64,000 nt of DNA. It comes from Paenibacillus kyungheensis (GTDB taxonomy: Bacteria; Bacillota; Bacilli; Paenibacillales; Paenibacillaceae). Under the pieces are notes generated by a model. The model was not told the origin of the DNA, did no database searches, and saw only the letters and a program-made list of their open reading frames with translations. A program made the position numbers and the translations under genes. The stretch is taken from NCBI RefSeq assembly GCF_028606985.1, contig NZ_CP117416.1, positions 3,200,001 through 3,264,000 on the forward strand. The letters are read 5' to 3'. Shown here piece by piece: positions 55,999 to 64,000 of this stretch; position 1 is the first letter of the stretch, and every line of letters starts with the position of its first letter.

Positions 55999-57489
55999 AT
56001 TTGAACTTTTATTGAACTGTTGTCGAAATTGTTCGCCGGATAACACTTCTTCTTTTAACAAAATGTCTAAAGATGTGTCAAAAATAAGGCGACGACTATC
56101 TAGAATTTCTTTGGTACGTCTGGTTAAATCTTCTAAAATTGCATTATTTTCTTTCATAATTTGCTCTTTAGGAACCATATTCATACTGACGATGCCAAGC
56201 TTCGTAAGACCGGATTCCATCATTGTCTGAACAATATTGAGCGCTTGATCGAAATCGCCTCTAGAACCTGTACTGCGTCCTTCATAATACATTTCTTCAG
56301 CAGCAGCTCCGCCGAGAGCAATCATAATTTGCTCTTCCAAAAATGGCTTCGTATACAAGTATTGCTCTTGTGCAGGGTTGTGACGTACATAACCTAGTGC
56401 TTGTCCACGTGGGCTAAGTGCGACTTGCCCTACACTACCCGGACGAACCACTTCTGCCATAATCGCATGTCCTAGTTCATGAATCGCTACACGACGTTTT
56501 TCTTCGATACTGGATTCACGATCTGTTTTTTCACCCATCATAACTTTATCAATCGCCATCGATAAATGACTTTGTAAAATATGATCTGCATTTTGACGCA
56601 TCGCATAAATAGCGCCTTCATTCATTACACTTTCCAATTGAGCACCAGAGAAACCATACGCCTCTTCTGCTAATTTATCTAGATCGGTTTCTTTTGCAAG
56701 CGGTTTGTTCGCTGCATGAAGTTCCAAAATGTGTTTACGACCTTTTTTATCAGGTAGATCGACTTGAATATGACGATCAAAACGACCTGGACGTAACAAT
56801 GCACTATCCAGCATCTCTTTACGGTTGGTAGCAGCAATAATCAAAATACGTGGTGCTTCATTGCTATAAATTCCATCCATTTCAGTCAACAACTGATTCA
56901 GCGTCTGATCATACTCTCGTTGTTGTCCACCTTCACGTTTCCCACCAATAACATCTATTTCATCGATAAAAATAATCGCGCTTTGCTTATTTTCTTTGGC
57001 AGCACGTGTACGAGCATCTTTGAACAAATCACGAATACGTCCTGCACCAACACCAACATACATTTCTACAAATTCACTACCTGACGCACTGACAAATACA
57101 GAATCAGTATAATGAGCAGCAGCTTTGGCCATCAATGTTTTACCTGTCCCCGGAGGACCTGTAAGTAGTATTCCTTTTAACGGACGAATTCCGAATTTGT
57201 TCATTTCATCATGACGTACTAGAAAATCAAGAGCTTCGCGTAATTCACGCTTCGCATTATCCTGGCCACCAATTTGTTCAAATGTTAATTTAAGTGGGCC
57301 ATTTTTTTTACGTTTACGTTCTTGCGCAGCACCGACGGCTAAGCCACCACGCATTTGCATCACCAAGAATGTTCCACCTACTAGAGCAGCAATCAACAAC
57401 AACGGTAAAATATTATATCCTACAAAAATAAGAAAAATTAACAAGACCGGCACAAATCCAACAACAATCTCTTTTGTCCATTTTGGCAT
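55987..57489 (-). CDS. Short FtsH-like AAA+ membrane protease
   Basis: 500 residues against about 640 in FtsH. Two adjacent membrane helices (VGFVPVLLIFLIFVGY and LPLLLIAALVGGTFLVMQM) have almost no external loop between them. AAA+ part: Walker A GPPGTGKT, Walker B AIIFIDEID, the arginine-finger region NRKEMLDSALLRPGRFDRHI. The protease zinc site is HELGHAI (about residue 337), the third-ligand region SRGDFDQALNIV. It should degrade membrane or cytosolic proteins; a second FtsH elsewhere is likely. It overlaps its upstream neighbour by 1 nt (TAATG). Confidence 0.85.
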   Translation of the reverse strand: MPKWTKEIVVGFVPVLLIFLIFVGYNILPLLLIAALVGGTFLVMQMRGGLAVGAAQERKRKKNGPLKLTFEQIGGQDNAKRELREALDFLVRHDEMNKFGIRPLKGILLTGPPGTGKTLMAKAAAHYTDSVFVSASGSEFVEMYVGVGAGRIRDLFKDARTRAAKENKQSAIIFIDEIDVIGGKREGGQQREYDQTLNQLLTEMDGIYSNEAPRILIIAATNRKEMLDSALLRPGRFDRHIQVDLPDKKGRKHILELHAANKPLAKETDLDKLAEEAYGFSGAQLESVMNEGAIYAMRQNADHILQSHLSMAIDKVMMGEKTDRESSIEEKRRVAIHELGHAIMAEVVRPGSVGQVALSPRGQALGYVRHNPAQEQYLYTKPFLEEQIMIALGGAAAEEMYYEGRSTGSRGDFDQALNIVQTMMESGLTKLGIVSMNMVPKEQIMKENNAILEDLTRRTKEILDSRRLIFDTSLDILLKEEVLSGEQFRQQFNKSSNVPA

Positions 57490-58016
57490 TAGGCGCTTCC
57501 TCCTGTGACTTGAGAATTACGTGGCAAGATCAGGAATTTGCTTCCCTTCCCATTGCTCAAAGATACGTATACGTTACGTTCATCCATTTCTGCTTTAACT
57601 TGAATATTTTTATTTTGTTGCATGATACTTTCAACAGTTTCCGGAATTTCAGTATATTTTTGTGTAGCCATTGCTTGAGAAACAGAGAACATTGCATTTT
57701 CCCATACTTTGTCGAGTTCTGTATTCGAGTGATCTGTTACTTCTAATTGGAGTGTACGTGTACCCCAGATATCGGTTCCTTGCTTATTCAAAGTCTGTAC
57801 CAAACCACCTAAATCTGCAGAAGGAGCAAGATCGAGTTTCAACATGACTTCTTTTGGGTTAATACTAATATGAGAGGCATTTACCCCAGGATAGTTCTGT
57901 ACAATTTTCGTAAGCGGACTGTAGAGAGTCAACTGACGATACGTAAACCATCCACCAAATAATACAGTGGCAGATACGATGACTGTTATAAAAATAGGCA
58001 TGACACGGAGTTTCAT
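57489..58016 (-). CDS. Uncharacterised membrane-anchored protein coupled to the FtsH-like protease
   Basis: 175 residues with one N-terminal anchor (VMPIFITVIVSATVLFGGWF) and an outside domain of about 145 residues with alternating strands (INPKEVMLKLDLAPSADLGG, TRTLQLEVTDHS, VYVSLSNGKGSKFLILPR). I do not recognise the family. AAAGGAGG before the ATG; its stop overlaps the protease start, so both are translated together. A role as adaptor or regulator of the protease is inference. Confidence 0.72.
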   Translation of the reverse strand: MKLRVMPIFITVIVSATVLFGGWFTYRQLTLYSPLTKIVQNYPGVNASHISINPKEVMLKLDLAPSADLGGLVQTLNKQGTDIWGTRTLQLEVTDHSNTELDKVWENAMFSVSQAMATQKYTEIPETVESIMQQNKNIQVKAEMDERNVYVSLSNGKGSKFLILPRNSQVTGGSA

Positions 58017-58330
58017 ATACGTCCTCCTTTAATGTAGTAAACACGGTGTACATAACAACATATATTTTACTTCGGTATTTTAGCGCCTATCGGTAACAGT
58101 AAATAGATAGGTTTTTTGGTGTGTTTACAATTATTCATCTATATATAGTATATCATACGTGTTTTTTGATTTCTAATACCGCTACTTTTAGATACCAGAG
58201 TAGAGGTATTTTTATTTATCTATTCCTTTCTTAGTAGAATTTAAATCGGCTCTAACAAAACCCCTACCCTTTGTCGATAATGCCTTTATAATCTTGTCAC
58301 ATTTTGTCTTTATTTTAGATAATGTACAAA

Positions 58331-58345
58331 ATGTAAACGTTATAT
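58331..58345 (+). promoter_or_regulatory. Candidate cre (CcpA) site
   Basis: ATGTAAACGTTATAT differs from the cre consensus at one fixed base, 34 bp before the sugar-binding-protein start. The spacer 58017-58330 has a weak plus-strand hairpin, CCTATC/GATAGG plus T6 (58086-58116), and no gene. Confidence 0.45.
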
Positions 58346-58378
58346 TATTTTGAAAATGAAGAGTATGGAGGTTAGATA

Positions 58379-59410
58379 ATGCGCCTATGGTTTAAGTATC
58401 CCCCTATTTTGTTGGTAGTAGCTCTTTTTATGTTTACGGCAGGTTGTTCTGCAACTTCATCTGTAAGTCCTAATTCCTCAACTCCTACTGCATCTACTTC
58501 CACTACTACTGAAGCAACACCCACAACTACGACTAACACAACTACAACAGGAAAAGTCACCATTGGAGTATCTATCCCAGATATGAATGACCGTTTTATC
58601 AGTTATGTAGCAGCCGGCATGGAAAGTTATGCCAAAAAACATCCTGATGTGAATGTGATTTATGCTGATGCCAAAAATGATGCTTCTACTCAACTTCAAC
58701 AAATTAAAGAATTTATTGCGCAAGATGTCAAAGCTATTGCTTTTCTACCGATGGACCCCTCGATTTCAAAAACGATTGTTGATCTAGCCAATCAAGCGAA
58801 TATCCCGATTGTAGCCGTCAATCGTACTTTCAAAGAATTAGATACCCTCACTTCCTATGTAGGTTCAGATTCATTAACCGCTGGTAAGCTTCAAATGAAT
58901 GAAGTCGCCAAGCTTTTGGGCGGAAAAGGTAATATTGCTATTATGGATGGCGATATGGGTAGTGATGCACAGGTTAACCGCACCCAGGGAAATAAAGATG
59001 TTATCGCTAAATATCCTAATATGAAAATTGTTTTTGAAGAAACAGCGAATTATGATCGCGCTAAAAGTATGGCACTAATGGCCAAATGGTTAGCATCCGG
59101 TCAACAAATTGATGCGGTTGTTGCCAATAATGATGAAATGATTATTGGGGCTATTCTTGCAACTCAAATTAATGGAAAAGATCAAAATATTGTATTTGCA
59201 GGTGTAGATGGTACGATGGATGCTTTGAATTTTATGAAAGCTAATAAATTAAAAGTTACCGTTTTTCAAAATGCATCGGCTCAAGGTAGTCAAGGTCTTC
59301 AAACAGCAATAGAAGCTGCTAATGGTAAACAAGTTCCTAAAGAAATCAGCATTCCTTATGAACTGATTACCCCAGCTAATGAAGAAAAGTATATAGCGAA
59401 ATGGAAATAA
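58379..59410 (+). CDS. RbsB-like sugar-binding lipoprotein
   Basis: 343 residues. Lipobox FTAGC (Cys 23), Thr/Ser linker, then the periplasmic-binding type I fold: VTIGVSIPDMNDRFISYVAA, AIAFLPMDPSISKTIVDLAN, VVANNDEMIIGAILATQ and FAGVDGTMDALNFM, as in ribose/galactose/AI-2 binders. No transporter genes are adjacent; the next gene is a chemoreceptor 24 bp on, so it likely delivers ligand to that. GGAGG before the ATG. Confidence 0.88.
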   Translation: MRLWFKYPPILLVVALFMFTAGCSATSSVSPNSSTPTASTSTTTEATPTTTTNTTTTGKVTIGVSIPDMNDRFISYVAAGMESYAKKHPDVNVIYADAKNDASTQLQQIKEFIAQDVKAIAFLPMDPSISKTIVDLANQANIPIVAVNRTFKELDTLTSYVGSDSLTAGKLQMNEVAKLLGGKGNIAIMDGDMGSDAQVNRTQGNKDVIAKYPNMKIVFEETANYDRAKSMALMAKWLASGQQIDAVVANNDEMIIGAILATQINGKDQNIVFAGVDGTMDALNFMKANKLKVTVFQNASAQGSQGLQTAIEAANGKQVPKEISIPYELITPANEEKYIAKWK

Positions 59411-59434
59411 GTATATATGAAGGAGTGGTCTGCG

Positions 59435-61123
59435 ATGCGTCTATCTATCCTGCATAAGCTTTTAGCTGGATTTCTTGCTATTGCCCTTATTGCTGGCTGT
59501 GCGGGAGTGGTCTATATTATGTCTCTTCAACAAATTCAGCAATCGATGAGTACAATTTTGGATCGTTATGTCACTCTAAAATCACAAGCAGATAATTTGA
59601 AATTTTATGCTACTACTCAAAATGGATATATGCAGACCTACATGCTGAGTCGCGATTCGTACTATGGTTCTCAATTATTAAGTACGAATGATCAGACAAC
59701 CAAACTTTTGAATGAGATGAAAAGCTTAGTCGTCTCCAAAGAAGATACCGCTCAATTAGATTATATGCTGAAAATGAACGAGTATTACAAAACCCACGCT
59801 CAAGAACTGTTCAATCTGCCTCCTGCTCAAGTGGATCAATCTTATCTTGATGTGATTACCAGTGTTATTCCTGTAGGAAGTATTATTGTTAAGTTTGCTC
59901 AACAATTTTCGGATCAACAAGATGCTTTGATGACGGCTGCCAAAGATGAAAATACACAAAAAATAGCACATGTTCGCCAGCTAGCTATCGCAATCAGCAT
60001 CATTAACTTCGCATTAGCAATTATTATTGGCATCTTTATTTCACGTCTTATCTCCAAACCATTACAAAAATTAAGTAAAGCAGCCAAATCTATTTCTACA
60101 GGGGATCTCAATATTGAAGATGTTAATGTTAAGCAAAAAGATGAATTAGGGGAGTTAGCGGTTTCCTTTAATAGTATGAAAAATAACTTGCGTCATCTTG
60201 TTCATGAAATTAATGATAATGCTTCACAGGTTATTACAATTTCTAAAGATGTTGCTAGTGGTACGTCTGAAACAGGTAAAGCTGCTGAACACGTTGCAGA
60301 CATTATGTCTGATCTATCTAGCAGTACACAGGATCAAGTTAAAATTGTAGAAGGTGGATTACAAACTGTCTATGATGTTAATAAGGATATTCAGCAGATT
60401 GATCAAAGTAGCCAGCAAGCGATGAGCGTTGCGCAACAAGCACAAAGTCAAGCGCTACTCGGCAATCAAGAAATAGTACACGTTATGAACCAAATGGATC
60501 AAATTCACCAACGTATGAGTAAATTGGAAGTGATTATTTCTTCGTTAAACAAACGCTCTGGAGAAATTGAAGAAATCAATAATGCAATTTCTTCGATTGC
60601 AGCTCAGACGGGTCTTCTTTCTCTCAATGCAGCGATTGAAGCTGCACGTGCAGGTGAACACGGACGTGGATTTGCTGTAGTTACTTCCGAAATCCGTAAA
60701 CTTTCTAACGAAACCAATGAATCCGTAGATCGTGTGAGAGCACTTGTCAATGCTATTCAAAGTGAAACAAAAGGTGCTACTGAATCGGTGGAAAACATGG
60801 TTAAAGAAGTAAGTCAAGGTATTGCTGCGGCTCATTCTGTAGGTAATTTGTTTAATACCATTAAATCTCTAACCGATCATACCACTTCTGAAATTAAAGA
60901 AGTGACTGATTCTATCCATCATTTATCGGAACATTCACAGAAGATTGTCAAATCTATGGAAAATATCTCAAGCTTGACCGATCATGTTGCTTCTAACACT
61001 GAAAGCGTAAGTGCAGCTACAGAAGAACAATTAGCTTTCTTGGAAGAAAGTACAGCTCATACCGCTACACTTCATTCTATGGCTGAAAAATTACAAAATA
61101 CGGTACTACAATTCCGTTTATAA
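59435..61123 (+). CDS. Methyl-accepting chemotaxis protein
   Basis: 562 residues from the ATG at 59435 with AAGGAG 9 nt upstream. Membrane helix 1 [20 protein letters not shown], a 4-helix-bundle sensor of about 150 residues, membrane helix 2 ([20 protein letters not shown]), HAMP ([20 protein letters not shown]), then the coiled-coil signalling domain. Its tip is near residue 390 ([20 protein letters not shown]), with Gly in place of the usual Asn in QTNLL. No C-terminal methylesterase-binding pentapeptide. It signals to CheA/CheW, probably via the upstream lipoprotein. Confidence 0.9.
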   Translation: MRLSILHKLLAGFLAIALIAGCAGVVYIMSLQQIQQSMSTILDRYVTLKSQADNLKFYATTQNGYMQTYMLSRDSYYGSQLLSTNDQTTKLLNEMKSLVVSKEDTAQLDYMLKMNEYYKTHAQELFNLPPAQVDQSYLDVITSVIPVGSIIVKFAQQFSDQQDALMTAAKDENTQKIAHVRQLAIAISIINFALAIIIGIFISRLISKPLQKLSKAAKSISTGDLNIEDVNVKQKDELGELAVSFNSMKNNLRHLVHEINDNASQVITISKDVASGTSETGKAAEHVADIMSDLSSSTQDQVKIVEGGLQTVYDVNKDIQQIDQSSQQAMSVAQQAQSQALLGNQEIVHVMNQMDQIHQRMSKLEVIISSLNKRSGEIEEINNAISSIAAQTGLLSLNAAIEAARAGEHGRGFAVVTSEIRKLSNETNESVDRVRALVNAIQSETKGATESVENMVKEVSQGIAAAHSVGNLFNTIKSLTDHTTSEIKEVTDSIHHLSEHSQKIVKSMENISSLTDHVASNTESVSAATEEQLAFLEESTAHTATLHSMAEKLQNTVLQFRL

Positions 61124-61140
61124 TCTATGCTTAATTAACA

Positions 61141-61194
61141 AAAAAGCATGATCTTTGGATTCAGTATATGAATTCCTTAAATCATGCTTTTTTA
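61141..61194. terminator. Bidirectional terminator
   Basis: AAAAAAGCATGAT pairs with ATCATGCTTTTTT, plus GGATTC/GAATTCC inside. It ends the chemoreceptor operon (+) and the ypmB operon (-). Confidence 0.82.
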
Positions 61195-61215
61195 TATGGT
61201 TTAAGCTTGATGATG

Positions 61216-61761
61216 TTACTCTTGCCCTGTTCCTTTTAAAGTTGCAGGCAATTCCATAGGTCCACCTAATTTGGTTCCATCACGGAAATTGTAGAAAAGA
61301 TAATAATAACGTTCATTCAGTTTGGCAAAAACTTGCCATGCATATTTTCCATTATATGAGCCAGGTACAATTCGTACAGCTTCTGCTCCAGGCAAATCTT
61401 TTTGCAAAAGATCGGTGGCGGCTTGATAGGATACTGTACCTGCTGTTTTCTCAACATGCACTGCATTAGCTCCTTCTGCTACCGAACCGTCTATATTAAA
61501 TTTGACCCAGACCATTAGATCTTCTTGTGCTGTATTTTTACCTTCTACGACCCAATACGTTGAACTATCTGTCCAGACGGAATTGAACGTACGCGTCACA
61601 GATACAATATCCGCTTTTTCCTGTGCGCTATTAATAGCCAGTTGTTCTTTACTCCATGGCTTTGCCATTACATGTACATAAAATTGATTTACACCTAAAA
61701 TCAGCAATCCCAATACAACGATAATGATTGCAATCCACTTACCACTTCCCAAATTTCGCAA
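61216..61761 (-). CDS. ypmB: YpmB-like membrane-anchored PepSY/DUF5590 protein
   Basis: 181 residues from TTG 61761 with AAAGGATGG about 6 nt upstream. One N-terminal helix (WIAIIIVVLGLLILGVNQFY), then outside PepSY-like units (AQEKADIVSVTRTFNSVW, VSYQAATDLLQKDLPGAEAV). In B. subtilis ypmB stands in dinG-ypmA-ypmB-aspB-asnS-dnaD; dinG and asnS-dnaD are both near here. Function unknown. Confidence 0.82.
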   Translation of the reverse strand: MRNLGSGKWIAIIIVVLGLLILGVNQFYVHVMAKPWSKEQLAINSAQEKADIVSVTRTFNSVWTDSSTYWVVEGKNTAQEDLMVWVKFNIDGSVAEGANAVHVEKTAGTVSYQAATDLLQKDLPGAEAVRIVPGSYNGKYAWQVFAKLNERYYYLFYNFRDGTKLGGPMELPATLKGTGQE

Positions 61762-61791
61762 AACACGCCATCCTTTCCTATCGACTTCCAG

Positions 61792-63099
61792 TTAGCGTTT
61801 AAGCAAACCTTCAAAAGCACTTTGGGCTTCATGACGAATTTTTTCTTCATCCAATGTTAATGATATACCGTCTTTGATCAATTGCTTACCGTCTACCCAG
61901 ACATGCAATACATCTTTGGCAGATGCAGAATAGATTGTATGTGAAATAAAATCAGTACGTGGTAAGAAATGCGGTTGATCTACATTAAGTGCTGTAATAT
62001 CAGCTTTCATTCCTACAGCGAATGTACCTACATCATTCAAAAATACAGATCTTGCACCGTATTCAGTACCCATTTTCAATGCTTCTAATGCAGGCACAGC
62101 TGTTGGATCGCCGGATACTCCTTTGTGAATAAGAGCAGCCAAACGCATTTCTTCAAACATATCCAGATTGTTATTACTTGCCGGGCCATCTGTTCCCAAA
62201 GACACAACAACGCCTGCACGCAACAGATCCGGCACACGTGCTACACCACTTGCTAATTTGAGGTTACTACCCGGGTTATGAGAAATCGCTACTTTATTCT
62301 CAGCAAGTACTTCGATCTCTTCATCATTCAAATGAACAGCATGCGCTAACAATGCTGGACGAGTGAAAAATCCTAATTTCTCCAAATGAGCTACAGGACG
62401 TAATCCATAATCTGTAACGTTTAATTGAACTTCTGCTAGTGTCTCAGACATATGTGTATGCAGCGGCAAATCCAAATCATGAGCTGCTTGTACAAATTGT
62501 TCGATGTATGCAGGTGGACAAGTATAAGGTGCATGTGGAGACATCATCGTTGTAATACGTCCATTCGCTTGACCATGCCAATCACGTGCAAAGTCGATTG
62601 ATTGTTTTAGCTTTTGCTTTTGTTCTTCTTCTGAACACAAGCCGATTACACCACGCATCAATACTGCACGCATACCCGATTGTTCTACCACTTCGGCTAC
62701 ACGTTCTGAGCGATCATACATATCGAGGAATGTAGTTGTACCGCCTTTTAACATTTCTAATACAGACAGAGCAGTTCCCCAGTATACATCGTCACTTGTA
62801 AATTTCGCTTCCATCGGCCACATTTTTTCTTGTAACCATACTTGTAGAGCAAGATCATCTCCATATCCGCGTAACAACGACATCGCTGCATGACCATGAC
62901 TGTTGACTAGACCCGGAATAAAGAACAAATGATTGCCATCCACTACGGTTGTGTCTTCTTCGATCACAGGTTCTTCTTCTCCAAGATACGTAATCCATCC
63001 ATCTTCAATCACCATATGTCCAAAAAGCATTGATTTCTCTTCGCTCATTACAGCAAACATACCGTTTTTGATGACCCATTTGTTCGAGGTGTTATTCAT
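61792..63099 (-). CDS. mtaD: 5-methylthioadenosine/S-adenosylhomocysteine deaminase
   Basis: 435 residues. Start taken as the ATG at 63099 (AAAGGA 11 nt upstream); ATG 63108 is an alternative. Amidohydrolase: GLVNSHGHAAMSLLRGYGDD with the HxH metal site, MMSPHAPYTC, LHTHMSETLAEVQ, HNPGSNLKLASGVARVPDLL and SLGTDGPASNNNLDMFEEMR. It deaminates MTA or SAH to the inosyl form. Overlaps rex by 8 nt. Confidence 0.9.
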   Translation of the reverse strand: MNNTSNKWVIKNGMFAVMSEEKSMLFGHMVIEDGWITYLGEEEPVIEEDTTVVDGNHLFFIPGLVNSHGHAAMSLLRGYGDDLALQVWLQEKMWPMEAKFTSDDVYWGTALSVLEMLKGGTTTFLDMYDRSERVAEVVEQSGMRAVLMRGVIGLCSEEEQKQKLKQSIDFARDWHGQANGRITTMMSPHAPYTCPPAYIEQFVQAAHDLDLPLHTHMSETLAEVQLNVTDYGLRPVAHLEKLGFFTRPALLAHAVHLNDEEIEVLAENKVAISHNPGSNLKLASGVARVPDLLRAGVVVSLGTDGPASNNNLDMFEEMRLAALIHKGVSGDPTAVPALEALKMGTEYGARSVFLNDVGTFAVGMKADITALNVDQPHFLPRTDFISHTIYSASAKDVLHVWVDGKQLIKDGISLTLDEEKIRHEAQSAFEGLLKR

Positions 63100-63739
63100 T
63101 AGTTTCATGTTCCTTTCCATCTTCCAGATAATAGGCAAGGCTTAATAAATCCGTTGTAAAATCAGCAGTATGCACACGAATATGCGGTGGAGCTTTCAAA
63201 ATAATCGGTGCAAAGTTCAAAATAGCCTCAACCCCTGCTTCAATTAACTGATCCGCTACACGCTGTGCTTCAACATTAGGCACTGTAACAATTCCGATAC
63301 GAATACTTCTCGCTTTGACTGTAATTCCAAGTTCATCAATAGGCTGGACGACTAATGTATTGATTAAAGAGCCTACTTTCGAATCGTTGGAATCAAACAC
63401 AGCTACGATTTTCATTGTTTCTTTTAGATACATATTATAGTTAGAAAGGGCATGCCCTAGATTACCAGCGCCTACAAGTGCCACATTGATTTGTTGATCT
63501 AATTTTAAAATATGACGTATTTTCTCAATCAAATATGATACATCATAACCGATCCCTTTACGTCCAAAATCTCCAAAATAAGCTAAATCTTTGCGAATTT
63601 GTGCTGGATTCAAGTCTAGTTTTTGTCCCAGTTCTTGCGAAGACACTGTAGGAACTTCACGTGTGTGAAGTTCGTTCAGATATCTAAGGTATACAGGTAG
63701 TCTTCGCACGACTGCTTCTGATATTTTGTCGGATTTCAT
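63092..63739 (-). CDS. rex: Redox-sensing transcriptional repressor Rex
   Basis: 215 residues. N-terminal winged helix VVRRLPVYLRYLNELHTREV with SSQELGQKLDLNPAQIRKDL; Rossmann NADH site VALVGAGNLGHALSNY, and FDSNDSKVG. It senses NADH/NAD+ and represses fermentation and cyd genes, so cydA at the other end of the window is a possible target; no clear Rex box was found there. It overlaps dinG by 4 nt. Confidence 0.95.
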   Translation of the reverse strand: MKSDKISEAVVRRLPVYLRYLNELHTREVPTVSSQELGQKLDLNPAQIRKDLAYFGDFGRKGIGYDVSYLIEKIRHILKLDQQINVALVGAGNLGHALSNYNMYLKETMKIVAVFDSNDSKVGSLINTLVVQPIDELGITVKARSIRIGIVTVPNVEAQRVADQLIEAGVEAILNFAPIILKAPPHIRVHTADFTTDLLSLAYYLEDGKEHETNE

Positions 63740-64000
63740 GCTTGCTCCCCCTCTTGATTTACAGTTTCCTTTTCAGGTTCGGCCTGGCTAAGCCATTCTG
63801 TAATACGGGGTACCATCTGCTCTGTCGGCATATGTTCCATTTTGGGACCGGGCAATGAATATAGAAAATGCTTGCCATAATAGGACTCGATCACACGAGT
63901 GTCATAGACAATAACGATTCCCCGATCACTAGATGTCCGTACTAATCTACCAAAACCTTGTTTGAAACGGATAACTGCTTGCGGTACAGATAATTTCATA
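63736..64000 (-). CDS. dinG: DinG-family helicase, C-terminal part
   Basis: Partial: the last 87 to 88 codons; the 5' part lies beyond base 64000. AVIRFKQGFGRLVRTSSDRG with IVIVYDTRVIESYYGKHFL is motif VI of the XPD/DinG helicase group (Q-x-x-GRxxR). DinG of Bacilli may act as nuclease or helicase. The internal ATG at 63999 is not the true start. Confidence 0.85.
   Translation of the reverse strand, partial: MKLSVPQAVIRFKQGFGRLVRTSSDRGIVIVYDTRVIESYYGKHFLYSLPGPKMEHMPTEQMVPRITEWLSQAEPEKETVNQEGEQA

Overview
The window is a stretch of low-to-mid GC Firmicutes chromosome, most likely Paenibacillus or a close relative (Paenibacillaceae). This rests on strong AAGGAGG-type ribosome binding sites, frequent TTG/GTG starts, T-box control of proline synthesis, a DinG-Rex-YpmB-AsnS-DnaD-Nth gene set, a fused double dynamin, and secreted proteins carrying copper-amine-oxidase-like stalk domains. 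I see no rRNA, tRNA, CRISPR array, prophage or insertion sequence. Nearly all of it is chromosomal housekeeping and metabolism, and most genes end at clear rho-independent terminators.

0-10.5 kb: the start of cydA (cytochrome bd oxidase), a Fur-controlled heme-degrading monooxygenase, an AraC/GyrI-like regulator, a divergent cluster of an excisionase-like HTH/periplasmic-binding-fold regulator facing modAB (molybdate uptake, no modC here), a tandem GNAT, an unidentified gene behind a Fur-controlled flavodoxin, and an rRNA-methyltransferase/pseudouridine-synthase pair. 10.5-15.6 kb: topoisomerase IV (parE, parC), flanked by structured non-coding DNA. 15.9-31.2 kb: an ABC-2 transporter with an SGNH hydrolase, DUF1450, CAP and GNAT proteins, purT, a heterodimeric ABC exporter, a 1236-residue dynamin, a small unknown protein and nth. 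31.4-36.4 kb: a cell-wall amidase and leuCD with a divergent LysR regulator.

36.4-40.3 kb is a quinone/electrophile defence cluster: a quinone reductase with a divergent HxlR regulator, a DsbA/FrnE-like oxidoreductase, and mhqD/mhqO homologues. 40.6-49.3 kb joins methionine salvage (mtnU, mtnE, mtnW, mtnX, mtnB) with proline synthesis (T-box, proB, proA, proC). proC overlaps mtnW by 4 nt, so the two pathways share an operon, and a 76-bp tandem repeat with hairpins lies directly before proC. 49.8-64 kb carries a LysM protein, a 1.1-kb AT-rich gene-free region, dnaD, asnS, hbd-ackA, a short FtsH-like protease with a membrane partner, a sugar-binding protein plus chemoreceptor pair, ypmB, mtaD, rex and the 3' end of dinG.

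I did not find an unambiguous new multi-gene system. The best leads are non-coding or organisational: the 76-bp repeats at the proC-mtnWXB junction, a terminator-bounded palindromic element at 10.7 kb, a 21-bp palindrome plus 15-bp hairpin before asnS, an attenuator-like leader before nth, the short FtsH-like protease with its overlapping partner, and an unidentified gene in a probable Fur operon. Start coordinates below were often moved downstream of the longest reading frame to fit ribosome binding sites.
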